From Paracoccus sediminicola (lineage in GTDB: Bacteria; Pseudomonadota; Alphaproteobacteria; Rhodobacterales; Rhodobacteraceae): a stretch of 64,000 nucleotides of DNA. The translations under genes and the position numbers were made by a program. Below the pieces are notes generated by a model that was not told where the DNA came from, ran no database searches, and saw nothing but the letters and a program-made list of their open reading frames with translations. Where the stretch lies: NCBI RefSeq assembly GCF_027912835.1, contig NZ_CP115769.1, forward strand, positions 82,120 to 146,119, read 5' to 3'. Below, piece by piece: positions 1 to 8,274 of the stretch. How positions within the stretch are numbered: position 1 is the stretch's first letter; each line of letters starts with the position of its first letter.

Positions 1-2
1 CG

Positions 3-335
3 CCGACCATCGGCGGCATCAAGACGTCCGACGGTAAACGCGTGCCGGCCGATCAGAAAGTCGATGGCGGGCCATCCGTGCTCTATGATGCTGTGGCCGT
101 GATGGCATCGGCAGACGGGATCAAAAAGTTGAAGTCCATGCCCCCGGCCAAGGGCTTCGCTGCCGACGCGTTTGCACATGCGAAGTTCATCGCACTCGCT
201 GGTGAAGCCGAGAAATTGTTTCACGCAGCGGGAGTCGGCGATTTCGATGACGGCGTATTCCGGATTGCGAAAAAGGGCGACTGTGCGGCTTTCATCAAAG
301 CTTGCGGGAAACTGAGATTCTGGCAGCGCAAATGA
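3..335 (+). CDS. katE: Large-subunit (HPII-type) catalase, C-terminal part only
   Basis: The frame is open from base 3, so the gene begins before the window; only about 110 C-terminal residues are visible. They contain IGGIKTSDGK, LPADQK-like VPADQK and GGPSVLYDAVAV, which are characteristic of the DJ-1/PfpI-like flavodoxin domain at the end of large-subunit heme catalases such as E. coli HPII. The heme and catalytic parts lie outside the window. The family converts hydrogen peroxide to water and oxygen in the cytoplasm and belongs to stationary-phase and stress defence, which fits the downstream neighbours. An internal GTG at 42 is not a real start, because homology runs through it. The gene ends normally with TGA. 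Confidence 0.85.
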   Translation, partial: PTIGGIKTSDGKRVPADQKVDGGPSVLYDAVAVMASADGIKKLKSMPPAKGFAADAFAHAKFIALAGEAEKLFHAAGVGDFDDGVFRIAKKGDCAAFIKACGKLRFWQRK

Positions 336-344
336 AGAGCTTCT

Positions 345-371
345 TTGCCGCTAGTGTGTGACCGGCGGCAA
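345..371 (+). terminator. Possible terminator hairpin after katE
   Basis: TTGCCGC at 345-351 pairs with GCGGCAA at 365-371 around a 13-base loop, in the short gap between the convergent catalase and antiporter genes. No clear T-run follows on either strand, so a rho-independent terminator is only possible. Confidence 0.3.
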
Positions 372-383
372 GAGACCCGACGA

Positions 384-1625
384 TCAGCGCCCGATCCTAT
401 CCATACTCCAGCCCACCGAGAAACCAGGTAGGATGGTGGACAGGAAGATCGTCAGCGCGGTGATGATCCACAGGTCAGAGATATGCGGCAGATCGGCATG
501 GCTGGTCGCATAGGCCAGATAGTAGATCGATCCGATCGCGCGCACCCCATAGACGGCAACCACCGCCCGGTCGGAACGGGCTAACGCCCTTGCCGTCAGG
601 GATACCCATCCCGCCAGCGGGCGCAGCACCACGATCAGCAGCACCGCGATGGCGACATGGTTCCAGGTCAGGTCCGCTGCCAGAGCGGGGAGCAGGCCAC
701 CCAGGGCAATCAGCAGAAGCGCCGTCAGGGCGTCTTCGATGGATTCCGAGAAATCGTGCAGATGCCGATGATAATGGTGTTCGCTCTCGATACGCCTCAG
801 CGACAGGCCCATCGCGGCCACGGCGATGAAACCGTAGCCCTCGACCAGTTCGGTTGAGCCATAACACAGGAACACCCCGGCAATCGCGATCACCCCGGAG
901 CCGGTATCGGCCAGCCGGGTTTCGCGGGGCAGGTTGAACAGGATCTGGCCCAGCAGCCAAGCCCCGGCCCAGCCCATCGCGGCCCCGATGGATATCCGGT
1001 AGATCACGTCTTCCAGCAGCCAGCGCAGACCCCAGTCGCCGGGGGCCAGACCCTGCGCGATGACGAGCAGGCCGAGGTAGACGAAGGGAAAGGCCAGCCC
1101 GTCGTTCAGTGCGGCCTCCGTGGTCAGGGCAAAGCGCACCGGATGCTCCTGTCCCTCTTGGGGTGGTCCGATCTGCACATCGGCGGCGAGAACCGGGTCG
1201 GTCGGTGCCAGCACGGCGGCCAGCAGAAGCGCGGAGCCGACGGTCAGCCCACCCAGAACCACGCCCAGGAGCGCGACCGCCGGGATGGTCAGGGGCATCC
1301 CGATCACGAGCAGCCGCAGCGTCGGTCCCCATTTCCGCGGCGGACCGAGGCTGTCGACCCGCATTCCGGCGGCGAAGAGCGCGACGATGACGGTGATTTC
1401 CGCCACGACCTCCCACAGCAGGGGGGCGCTGCGCGGGTCGGGAGGTGCGGGCAGGCCGGGGACCGTGAGGACCGCAGCGGCCCCGAGCAGGATCATCAGC
1501 GGGGCGGCCGCCGGTTCCCGCGAGGAGACCAGCCGCGGAAACCAGCGCGCCAGGATCACGATGCATCCCGCCACCGCGAGGGTCAGGTGATAGGTGCTGA
1601 ATTCGAAGAAGGCATCGGTTTCCAT
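384..1625 (-). CDS. Cation:proton antiporter (CPA1/NhaP-like)
   Basis: Integral inner-membrane protein of 413 residues with about a dozen hydrophobic segments over the whole length. APTDPVLAADV (about residues 140-150) and ALNDGLAFP (about 172-180, with the paired N-D) match the core of CPA1-type Na+(K+)/H+ antiporters, which exchange monovalent cations for protons in pH and salt homeostasis. The frame stays open upstream to 1742, but ATG at 1625 is preferred: it begins directly before the first membrane segment and sits one base after the stop of the upstream DUF421 gene, so the two are probably co-transcribed. The substrate ion cannot be told from sequence. Confidence 0.8.
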   Translation of the reverse strand: METDAFFEFSTYHLTLAVAGCIVILARWFPRLVSSREPAAAPLMILLGAAAVLTVPGLPAPPDPRSAPLLWEVVAEITVIVALFAAGMRVDSLGPPRKWGPTLRLLVIGMPLTIPAVALLGVVLGGLTVGSALLLAAVLAPTDPVLAADVQIGPPQEGQEHPVRFALTTEAALNDGLAFPFVYLGLLVIAQGLAPGDWGLRWLLEDVIYRISIGAAMGWAGAWLLGQILFNLPRETRLADTGSGVIAIAGVFLCYGSTELVEGYGFIAVAAMGLSLRRIESEHHYHRHLHDFSESIEDALTALLLIALGGLLPALAADLTWNHVAIAVLLIVVLRPLAGWVSLTARALARSDRAVVAVYGVRAIGSIYYLAYATSHADLPHISDLWIITALTIFLSTILPGFSVGWSMDRIGR

Positions 1626-1626
1626 T

Positions 1627-2154
1627 TCAGGCGTCGGCAACCCCCTTAAACAGGGCCTCGTCCACATGATCGCCACGCAGCACCGAGATATCGCCCGTTG
1701 TCTCCAGCACCACGGCTCGAACGGATGAGAAATCAAGCGCATTGGCCTCCCGCAACTTTGCGATCAGGTCTTCCTCGGCAACACGCGTCGCGCGCAAGGC
1801 ATCGTGCAGGATGACGCCGTCCTTCATCAGCAGGACCGGCGTATTCTGAACCAGCGCGTCGAGTCGCGGCGACCAGCGTCGCAGCCGCGAGACGCCATAC
1901 TGGACGGCAAAGAGGCTGGCCATCGCCGTCAGCGTCTGAAGAAATCCCGCCCATTCCTGCGACTGAGACGCCCCGGCCAGAAGCGAGCCCATGGCAACAG
2001 TCATGACGAAGTCGAAATTCGTCATTTTCGAGAATGATCGCAATCCGACTACGCGGACCAGCAGGATGATCCAGGTAATGCCGACCGCGCTCAGTAGGGA
2101 ACCCTTGGCCAACGCATCGAGTATAGGTCCGTCAAAAAACATCAATGTATCCAT
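1627..2154 (-). CDS. DUF421 (YetF-type) membrane protein
   Basis: 175 residues: N-terminal membrane segments (about residues 15-85) followed by a soluble domain containing LRSFSKMTNFDFVMTVAMGS and a region (about 100-175) that fits the DUF421/YetF fold. The family is widespread and poorly characterised; members are often stress-linked inner-membrane proteins with a cytoplasmic C-terminal domain. It is the first gene of a probable two-gene transcript with the antiporter. The ATG at 2154 is the only convincing start. Function is not assigned beyond the family. Confidence 0.75.
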   Translation of the reverse strand: MDTLMFFDGPILDALAKGSLLSAVGITWIILLVRVVGLRSFSKMTNFDFVMTVAMGSLLAGASQSQEWAGFLQTLTAMASLFAVQYGVSRLRRWSPRLDALVQNTPVLLMKDGVILHDALRATRVAEEDLIAKLREANALDFSSVRAVVLETTGDISVLRGDHVDEALFKGVADA

Positions 2155-2315
2155 TGTTTGAAGGTGCTTTTTGCATCCAAGACCTTATTCGTTCAAACGC
2201 GACCATAGCCGCGTGCGGAATACCCCGTTTCAATGCATATTAAATCCACGCAAGGCAGCGGGGTTTAAAGAAAGTATATGGCAGGGTAGGCATCAGAACA
2301 GGGAGTTCTCGGTTA

Positions 2316-2759
2316 GTGGTCGATTTCAGTGAATTTATACTTCGCGTCCTTTTTTCTGGGGGGTGTGGGTTAATCGTCGGGCTTGATCGCGAGATCAAAG
2401 GAAAGCCTCTAGGGGCGGGTGTCTACGTTTTGGTTGCGATCGGCTCTACCGCCTTAATGGCAGTTACCCTCAATTTTGCTCTGAGCAGCATGGCCGAGGA
2501 TGAGGCCCTCAGTATTGACCCTACCCGCCTTATTCAGGGTATTGTCGGTGGCATCGGGTTCCTCGGAGCGGGGGCGATCATGTCGCCCAGTGACGACGGG
2601 CGACTAAAAGGTGTCCGCAGCGGAGCCGCAATCTGGGCTGTAGGGTCGATTGGCATCGCTTGCGGGCTAGGTTTCCTCAAGGAGGCGGCATTTATCTCTG
2701 TGCTCATCTGCGTCGTTCTCAATATTTTCGACTGCCTTCATATCAGAGGCAACAGATAG
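2316..2759 (+). CDS. MgtC/SapB family membrane protein
   Basis: 147 residues. Starts at GTG with a GGGAG-like ribosome site about 10 bases upstream. Visible family marks are GLDREIKGKPLGA (about 22-34) and GGIGFLGAGAI (about 78-88), plus four or five hydrophobic segments. MgtC/SapB proteins sit in the inner membrane and help cells cope with low magnesium and acid stress, in part by inhibiting the F-type ATPase in some bacteria. This copy lacks the C-terminal soluble domain of Salmonella MgtC and so resembles the short SapB/YhiD type. A Crp/Fnr gene follows after 10 bases, suggesting an operon. Confidence 0.82.
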   Translation: MVDFSEFILRVLFSGGCGLIVGLDREIKGKPLGAGVYVLVAIGSTALMAVTLNFALSSMAEDEALSIDPTRLIQGIVGGIGFLGAGAIMSPSDDGRLKGVRSGAAIWAVGSIGIACGLGFLKEAAFISVLICVVLNIFDCLHIRGNR

Positions 2760-2769
2760 GAAAATTTTC

Positions 2770-3507
2770 ATGTCCAGCACATCCAGTTGTCTCGTTACCA
2801 AGCTGTCGCATTACGTCTCACTTTCCGAGGCCGATTGTGATAGGTTGGCTAAGCTTGAGAGAGCCGAACGCATTTTCGATGCAGGACGGGAAGTGTATCA
2901 GGGGGGCGACGAGAACAAGGACCTATACGTGGTCAAACATGGCTGGGCCTTCAGCTTTACCGATCTGCCCGATGGTCGGCGCCAGATTGTCAAGATCCAT
3001 CATCCCGGCGACGTCATTGGTTTCGCCGACGTCACCCTCAAGCACTCCACGACCACGCTGCGAACTGTCGAAGAGGTGTGCCTGTGTCCATTCCCGAAAT
3101 CGTCGCTGGACGAGATCCTGCGCGAGTCTCCGAAGCTTTCAGCACTTTTGCTTTCGATAGCACTTCGCGACCAGGTTGTTTTGATTGATGTTCTCCGCGC
3201 AATGGGCCGGATGAGTGCGCAGGAACGGGTCAGCTACATGTTGCTGGATCTCATATCCCGTCTCCGGATCACCAATCCGGGCATGACCGACACGATTCGC
3301 CTGCCGATGACGCAGAGCCAGATCGCTGATTACCTCGGCCTGACCAATGTCTACATCAGCAAGACCTTCATCCGGATGGAAGAGGATGGCTATATTCACC
3401 GCGATCAGCATCGGCTCCAGATCCTTCGGGAAGATGCGATGATAGAACTTACGGATTTCCATGATCGCTATGCCGACATGGATACCTCCTGGTTTCCGCA
3501 AGACTGA
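2770..3507 (+). CDS. Crp/Fnr family transcriptional regulator
   Basis: 245 residues. The N-terminal half (about 20-130) has the cyclic-nucleotide-binding-like jelly roll (YQGGDENKDLYVVKHGWAF, GDVIGFADV), and the C-terminal half has the Crp-type helix-turn-helix (MTQSQIADYLGLTNVYISKT, about 178-197). The four N-terminal cysteines of an oxygen-sensing Fnr are absent, so it is not a canonical Fe-S Fnr. Similar regulators in alphaproteobacteria (FixK and NnrR-like groups) control stress or low-oxygen genes. Its position between the MgtC-like gene and the glycosyltransferase operon makes either a possible target. No clear TTGAT-N4-ATCAA box was seen nearby. Confidence 0.85.
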   Translation: MSSTSSCLVTKLSHYVSLSEADCDRLAKLERAERIFDAGREVYQGGDENKDLYVVKHGWAFSFTDLPDGRRQIVKIHHPGDVIGFADVTLKHSTTTLRTVEEVCLCPFPKSSLDEILRESPKLSALLLSIALRDQVVLIDVLRAMGRMSAQERVSYMLLDLISRLRITNPGMTDTIRLPMTQSQIADYLGLTNVYISKTFIRMEEDGYIHRDQHRLQILREDAMIELTDFHDRYADMDTSWFPQD

Positions 3508-3600
3508 CCGCCGCGGCGGAATTCAATCCAGTTGAAAGCATGGTTTGGCGGTGTCGCGCATCCTTGGCACACCCGCGCCGGCGATGAATCATCCGAAGTG

Positions 3601-3625
3601 GGAACCGACGAGCAACGACTTTGTT
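3601..3625 (+). promoter_or_regulatory. Candidate EcfG-type general-stress promoter
   Basis: GGAAC at 3601-3605 is followed after exactly 16 bases by TGTT at 3622-3625. The alphaproteobacterial general-stress sigma factor EcfG uses GGAAC-N16/17-CGTT, so only one base of the -10 differs. The site lies 80 bases before the first gene of the glycosyltransferase operon, in an otherwise empty 198-base gap. The assignment rests on pattern and position only. Confidence 0.5.
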
Positions 3626-3705
3626 GGACCGTCGGTAGCGTCGAAATCTAACAAGCTACTGATCGAAAAATTTTATTGCTATTTAACTAACGCTTGGGGG
3701 CGAAT

Positions 3706-5163
3706 GTGGAACTGCGGGCTGTCTTCATCTGGGGAATACTGATTCTGTCTGCCGTCCTCCCGGCGGTCGGTCTGTTCCTCTGTGCGGTCATCATCGTGGT
3801 TCAGATCGGTTTGATGGGCCTTCGGCCATTTGTTTCCTGTCTGCCCGCCCGGCTGGCGACGGGTCGGCAGGACTTCGCCAGCCCGCGTTTTTCAATCCAT
3901 GTCGCGACCCATGCGGAACCGCCCCGGCTGGTGATCCGCACCCTGCAGGCCCTGCTGGATCAGGATTGGCCGTCGGATGCCTACGAGATCGTCGTGATGG
4001 ACAACAACACCGCCGATCCCGCGGTGTGGAAGCCGGTGAAGAGGTTTTGCGCCGCGCATCCGGGCCGGATCGCCTTCCTGCACCGGACGGGTGTCAAGGG
4101 TGCCAAGGCCGGCGCGCTCAACATCGCGCTGGCGCATACGCGCGACGATGCGACCCATGTGGTCACCGTCGATGCGGATTACGTGGTCGACCGCGATTTC
4201 CTGCGCCGCGCGGCGGAGGCGCTGCACCGGACCGCGGCGGATTACGTGCAGTTTCCGCAATCCTATGTCGCTACTACGACCACCGCACCGGGCGTGGATG
4301 CCGAGCTTGAGGAATATTTCCGCACCAATGCCGCCGCCGCCGATGAGGCAGAGGCGGTACTGTTGACCGGCACGCTCTGCGTGATTTCGAAGACCGCGCT
4401 GGTTTCCGTCGGCGGGTGGTCGGGCGCCACCACGACCGAGGATGCGGACCTGGGCGTGCGGCTTTGCCACGCGGGCTTCGCGGGCCGGTTCATCAACCGG
4501 GTCGTGGGCAAGGGGCTGCTGCCGCTGTCGCTGCGCGATCTCGAAAGGCAGCGCTATCGCTGGTGCAGCGGCAACGTCCAGACCCTGCTGCGGCATGGGC
4601 GGACGATCCTCACCCCCGCGGGCGAGTTCGAGCTGCACAAGCGGCTGGTGATCCTCACGCAACTGACTGCATGGTTCAGCCTCGCCCTCGTGCCTTTCGC
4701 GCTGCTGACGGTCTGGCTGCTGACCGCGCAGGGGCATACGGTCGCCGCCGCGCTGGCTGCGGTGGCCATCCTGCTCGCGCTTTGCGACATCGTTTCACGC
4801 GTCGTGGCGCGCGGGTTGCGCGACGGGCAGGCCCTTCCGGTCATCCTCCACGCGCTGGCCTGTCGCATCGCGCTGGCGCCGCAATCGGCTAAGGCGACCT
4901 TCGATGCGCTCGCGGGCTGCCGCCTGAAATTCGTGGTCACCGACAAATCGGGCGGCAAGGGCTCCGGTTCCCTGTCCATCTGTCACCTCGTGGTTTTCCT
5001 CACCGCGCTTCTGCTGCTGCTCGGCGGGCACCCTGCGGAGCCGCTGATCCGCGCCGCGCTACTGGCGCTCCTGCTGCCGTTGCCCGCCGCGCTGCTGACC
5101 GACAGGAGCCTGCGCGCCTATCGTGCCACCATCGCCTCACCTGTGAAGGAGGTTTCCGCATGA
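3706..5163 (+). CDS. Membrane glycosyltransferase family 2 (cellulose-synthase-like)
   Basis: About 485 residues: an N-terminal membrane segment, a cytoplasmic GT-A domain and four or more C-terminal membrane segments. The processive GT2 marks are all present: VVMDNN, the metal-binding DAD (about 156-158), TTEDADLG with the catalytic Asp (about 244-251) and QRYRW (about 282-286). This is the D,D,D,QxxRW signature of BcsA/hyaluronan-synthase-like enzymes that extend a glycan or glycosylate a lipid at the membrane from a nucleotide sugar. GTG at 3706 is chosen because GGGGG lies five bases upstream; a TTG at 3694 has no such site. First gene of the operon; its stop overlaps the next start (ATGA). 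Confidence 0.8.
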   Translation: MELRAVFIWGILILSAVLPAVGLFLCAVIIVVQIGLMGLRPFVSCLPARLATGRQDFASPRFSIHVATHAEPPRLVIRTLQALLDQDWPSDAYEIVVMDNNTADPAVWKPVKRFCAAHPGRIAFLHRTGVKGAKAGALNIALAHTRDDATHVVTVDADYVVDRDFLRRAAEALHRTAADYVQFPQSYVATTTTAPGVDAELEEYFRTNAAAADEAEAVLLTGTLCVISKTALVSVGGWSGATTTEDADLGVRLCHAGFAGRFINRVVGKGLLPLSLRDLERQRYRWCSGNVQTLLRHGRTILTPAGEFELHKRLVILTQLTAWFSLALVPFALLTVWLLTAQGHTVAAALAAVAILLALCDIVSRVVARGLRDGQALPVILHALACRIALAPQSAKATFDALAGCRLKFVVTDKSGGKGSGSLSICHLVVFLTALLLLLGGHPAEPLIRAALLALLLPLPAALLTDRSLRAYRATIASPVKEVSA

Positions 5164-6128
5164 CATCCGATCCGCTATCCCCCCTGGTCGATATCGTCAT
5201 CCCGACCTGGAACCGCGCTCATCTAATCGTCGGTGCCATCCGCGCGGCACTCGAACAAAGCTGGTGGAACATCCGCGTCACGGTGATCGACGACGCCAGC
5301 ACCGACGCGACCGAAGACGCGGTGCGGTGCTTCCTGGCCGATCCGCGTTTCAACTACATCCGGCTGTCGCAGAACCTCGGCACCGCCAATGCCAAGAACG
5401 CTGGCCTGCTGCTGACCGCGGGCGATGCGGTCACCTTCCACGATTCCGACGACATCCCGCACCGCGACAAGGTTCTGCACCAGGTGCGCGTGTTGACCGC
5501 GCAGGATATCGGTGCCGACGACTGCCTGAACTGGCAACTGGCGGGCAAGGAAGCGGGGCAGCGGCTGGAGGTCAGCGCCGCGCTCACCCACCACGAACTG
5601 ATCCTGCCGGACGGGCGGCGCGTCGAGATCCGGCGCGACCTGTCCCTGCTCGATGACGTGTTCCCGAACCTTCAGATGGGCGCGCAGGTGCCGGGGGAGT
5701 GGACGCACATCAACTCCGGCCTGTTCCGCGCGGATGTGTTCCGCCGTCTCGGCGGGTTCGAGGATTGCATCGAGGAGGACCGCGAGTTCCGCAACCGGCT
5801 GATCCTGAACGGCGAGATCGTCTGGATCGTGCCGGAACTGTTGCTGACCAAGATCGAGACGCCCGACAGCCTGACGCAATCGACGGTCTCGGATTACGAC
5901 AGCGCCCGGCGCAGGGCGGACCGGCAGAAGGTCTGGGCCAAGGTCGAGGTGTGGCGGGAGAACGGCAGGGTGGCCCCGGTGCCGGTGGATATCCCGACCC
6001 TCGGCGTCAGCCATGTCAGCCGGCCCGACTTGCTGGCGCGGCGGGACATGCCGGTCACGCCCGCCACGTCGGCCAGTGTCGCGCAAATCCTCGCCACCTT
6101 TCCTGCTACACGGATGGCCGCGCAATGA
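5160..6128 (+). CDS. Glycosyltransferase family 2, soluble
   Basis: 322 residues of GT-A type: VDIVIPTWNRAHLIVGAIRA at the N-terminus, IDDASTDATEDAV for nucleotide binding and FHDSDDIPHRDK containing the DxD-like metal site. No membrane segment is evident. The C-terminal 120 residues (GGFEDCIEEDREFRNRLILN) carry the acceptor region. Donor and acceptor sugars cannot be read from sequence. The ATG overlaps the stop of the preceding membrane glycosyltransferase, and its own stop overlaps the next start, so translation is probably coupled. Confidence 0.8.
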   Translation: MTSDPLSPLVDIVIPTWNRAHLIVGAIRAALEQSWWNIRVTVIDDASTDATEDAVRCFLADPRFNYIRLSQNLGTANAKNAGLLLTAGDAVTFHDSDDIPHRDKVLHQVRVLTAQDIGADDCLNWQLAGKEAGQRLEVSAALTHHELILPDGRRVEIRRDLSLLDDVFPNLQMGAQVPGEWTHINSGLFRADVFRRLGGFEDCIEEDREFRNRLILNGEIVWIVPELLLTKIETPDSLTQSTVSDYDSARRRADRQKVWAKVEVWRENGRVAPVPVDIPTLGVSHVSRPDLLARRDMPVTPATSASVAQILATFPATRMAAQ

Positions 6129-7180
6129 AGGCCTTTCGCCAAGAGACAGCGCGCGCGCCCGTGGGAATCGTCGATCCGTGCTCTGCCGCGGGTTACGACC
6201 TGCCCGACCTCGGGACCGGCGGTCTTGGCGGCACCGAAGCGACGGTGCTGCGGGTGGCCGCTGCACTCGGCTCCCGGTTCGAGATCACGCAGTATCAGCA
6301 GGGTCGCAGCAACAGGCACCTGTCCGAGGCAGGGAAGTTGCGGCCCCTGCAAGACCTCGATGACGCGCAAAACCAAGCCGCCCTGATCGTCATCAACCGG
6401 TGGAAGGTGGCGATCAAGCTGCGCAAGCGGCATCCAGCCACGCCGATCTTTCTTTGGCTGCACGTCTATCCCGGCCGTCATAACCGCAAGATGGCCGCGG
6501 CGCTGAAGGCTGCCGGAATCACGGTGATCTGCGTGTCCGAAACGCACGCCCGTGCGCTTGCGGGGTTTCTCGGGGCGGAGGATGTGCCGCCCATTCGGGT
6601 GATCTACGATCCGCTCGATGACGATCTGCACCCCGACGCCACGCCCCGCGATCCCGACCTGCTGCTCTTTGCCAGTTCGCCCCACAAGGGGTTGGCCGAG
6701 GTGTTCGAACAATTCGCCGCCCTGCGCCGTGACCTTCCGAACCTGACCCTTGCCGTGGCCGATCCGGGCTATCTGCGCTGGGATACCGGGCCGGTGCCCG
6801 AGGGCGTGGTTTTTCTGGGATCCCTGTCCCATGGGGCGCTCATCCGGCAGATGCGCCGTGCGCTCTGCCTGTTCTATCCCCAGACGACATTTGCCGAGAC
6901 CTTCGGCCTGGTGCTGGCCGAGGCCAATGCGGTCGGCACGCCGGTGCTGGTGCATGATGGGCTGGGCGCCAATGCGGAAATCGTGGCGGATGCCACGCAG
7001 CGCGTGGATGGCCATGACCCGGCGCAGATCCTTGGGCGCATTCAGGCGTGGCGGCGTGCGCCGCCGCAGGTCACCGCCAATCCCGCCTTCCGGCTGGGCC
7101 GGGTCACCGGGGACTGGGTGCAGCTGCTGGAACACGCCGCTGCAAGGCATCCTGAGATGGAGATGGTAAAGAGCACATGA
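6125..7180 (+). CDS. Glycosyltransferase family 4 (GT-B fold)
   Basis: 351 residues. The N-terminal GTGGLGGTEATVLRVA (glycine-rich acceptor loop) and C-terminal FAETFGLVLAEANAVGTPVL (the E-x7-E motif that binds the sugar nucleotide in retaining GT4 enzymes) identify the family. LFASSPHKGLAEV resembles the usual PHKG/KG segment joining the two Rossmann domains. The frame is open far upstream inside the previous gene; the start is set at the ATG overlapping the previous TGA. The overlap with the next gene is again ATGA. Confidence 0.82.
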   Translation: MKAFRQETARAPVGIVDPCSAAGYDLPDLGTGGLGGTEATVLRVAAALGSRFEITQYQQGRSNRHLSEAGKLRPLQDLDDAQNQAALIVINRWKVAIKLRKRHPATPIFLWLHVYPGRHNRKMAAALKAAGITVICVSETHARALAGFLGAEDVPPIRVIYDPLDDDLHPDATPRDPDLLLFASSPHKGLAEVFEQFAALRRDLPNLTLAVADPGYLRWDTGPVPEGVVFLGSLSHGALIRQMRRALCLFYPQTTFAETFGLVLAEANAVGTPVLVHDGLGANAEIVADATQRVDGHDPAQILGRIQAWRRAPPQVTANPAFRLGRVTGDWVQLLEHAAARHPEMEMVKST

Positions 7181-8274
7181 CAGCTTCCAGACCCCTTGCC
7201 GAGTTGCCGCCTTCGACCACCGCCGGGCCGGTGCCGTCCGATGTCGCGGAGGCCCTGCGGGCCGCCGCCGCAGAAGAGGAACGCGGCGCGCGCCCGATCG
7301 GCCGCTCCATCGATCTGCTGCGACAGGCGGACCTTCTGACCGATGACGGCGCGACCGATCCCGCCCGCACCGCCCGGGTGCTGATGCAGGTGGGCGCTGC
7401 GAACCTCGGCATCGGGAGGCTGTTCGAAGGGCATGTCAACGCGCTGCACCTGGTCCGCCTTTATGGAACGAAGGTGCAAGAGGCGCAGGTCGATCGCCAG
7501 ATCGCCGAGGGTGCCCTGCTGGGCGTCTGGGGGGCCGATGGCGCGGCGCCGGTGACGCTGGATGCCACGGGGCAGCATTTGCAGGGCGGCAAGTGCTATG
7601 CCTCGGGGCTGGGCACCGTGACCCATGCGCTGGTCACTGTGGATTCCGGTCCCGAGGTGCGGCTGGCGCTGGTCGATGTGACGGACGCCGCCCCCGCGGA
7701 CCCGTCCGCATGGGACATGCAGGGGATGCGGGCGACTGCCTCGGGCAGCTTTGATTTCACCGGCCTGCCGGTCGACAGGATCGAATGGATCGGCGACCCC
7801 GGCGATTACCTGAAGGAGCCGCATTTCGTCGGCGGTGTTTGGCGGATCGCGGCCTTGCAGGCCGGCGCCACCGTCGGCCTGCTGGACGTGGCCGCGACAG
7901 AGCTTCGCGCCGCAGGCCGCATGGGGGCAGAGGCCCAGAAGGGCCGCCTGATGGATGTGCTGATGCGGACATGGGCCGGCATGGCCCTGACCGAGCGCAC
8001 CGCCGAAGCCGCTGCCGATCGCCACATCGCGCCGGACGACATCGTTACCACCTCTATCGCGGCCCGGCTCTTTACCGAGGAGGTCGGGCTCGATGCCATC
8101 CGGGCCGTCGAGCAGAGCATCGGCCTGCGGCATTTCGAGGCCGGTTCCGAGACCGGACGCATGGCCCGCGATCTGGCGGTCTATCTGCGGCAGGCCGCGC
8201 GGGATGCGTTCCTGCAACGCGCGGCGCAGACGGCTCTCGGGGAAGACGGGCGCATCTGGGGAGTGTTCGGATGA
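7177..8274 (+). CDS. Acyl-CoA-dehydrogenase-like protein in a glycosyltransferase operon
   Basis: 365 residues with the helical N-terminal domain (FEGHVNALHLVRLYG), a middle beta domain (VTLDATGQHLQGGKCYASGL) and C-terminal four-helix bundle (AGATVGLLDVAATELRAAGR). It is recognisably in the acyl-CoA dehydrogenase flavoprotein superfamily but divergent: the usual YGGT/YEGT segment and C-terminal RD-x-R-x6-IYEGT-like motif are not seen. In the family FAD oxidises the alpha-beta bond of an acyl-CoA. Embedded between glycosyltransferases and a PIG-L deacetylase, it more likely modifies an acyl or amine group on a biosynthetic intermediate than takes part in beta-oxidation; that is inference. Confidence 0.7.
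   Translation: MTASRPLAELPPSTTAGPVPSDVAEALRAAAAEEERGARPIGRSIDLLRQADLLTDDGATDPARTARVLMQVGAANLGIGRLFEGHVNALHLVRLYGTKVQEAQVDRQIAEGALLGVWGADGAAPVTLDATGQHLQGGKCYASGLGTVTHALVTVDSGPEVRLALVDVTDAAPADPSAWDMQGMRATASGSFDFTGLPVDRIEWIGDPGDYLKEPHFVGGVWRIAALQAGATVGLLDVAATELRAAGRMGAEAQKGRLMDVLMRTWAGMALTERTAEAAADRHIAPDDIVTTSIAARLFTEEVGLDAIRAVEQSIGLRHFEAGSETGRMARDLAVYLRQAARDAFLQRAAQTALGEDGRIWGVFG

Noticed and set aside
475..1566. Long second minus-strand frame (363 codons) inside the antiporter gene
   Set aside because: Arg/Pro/Gly-rich out-of-frame image typical of high-GC genes; the antiporter frame has the membrane segments and motifs.
3508..3519. CCGCCGCGGCGG palindrome after the Crp/Fnr gene
   Set aside because: Low-complexity GC palindrome, no T-run; expected by chance in this composition.
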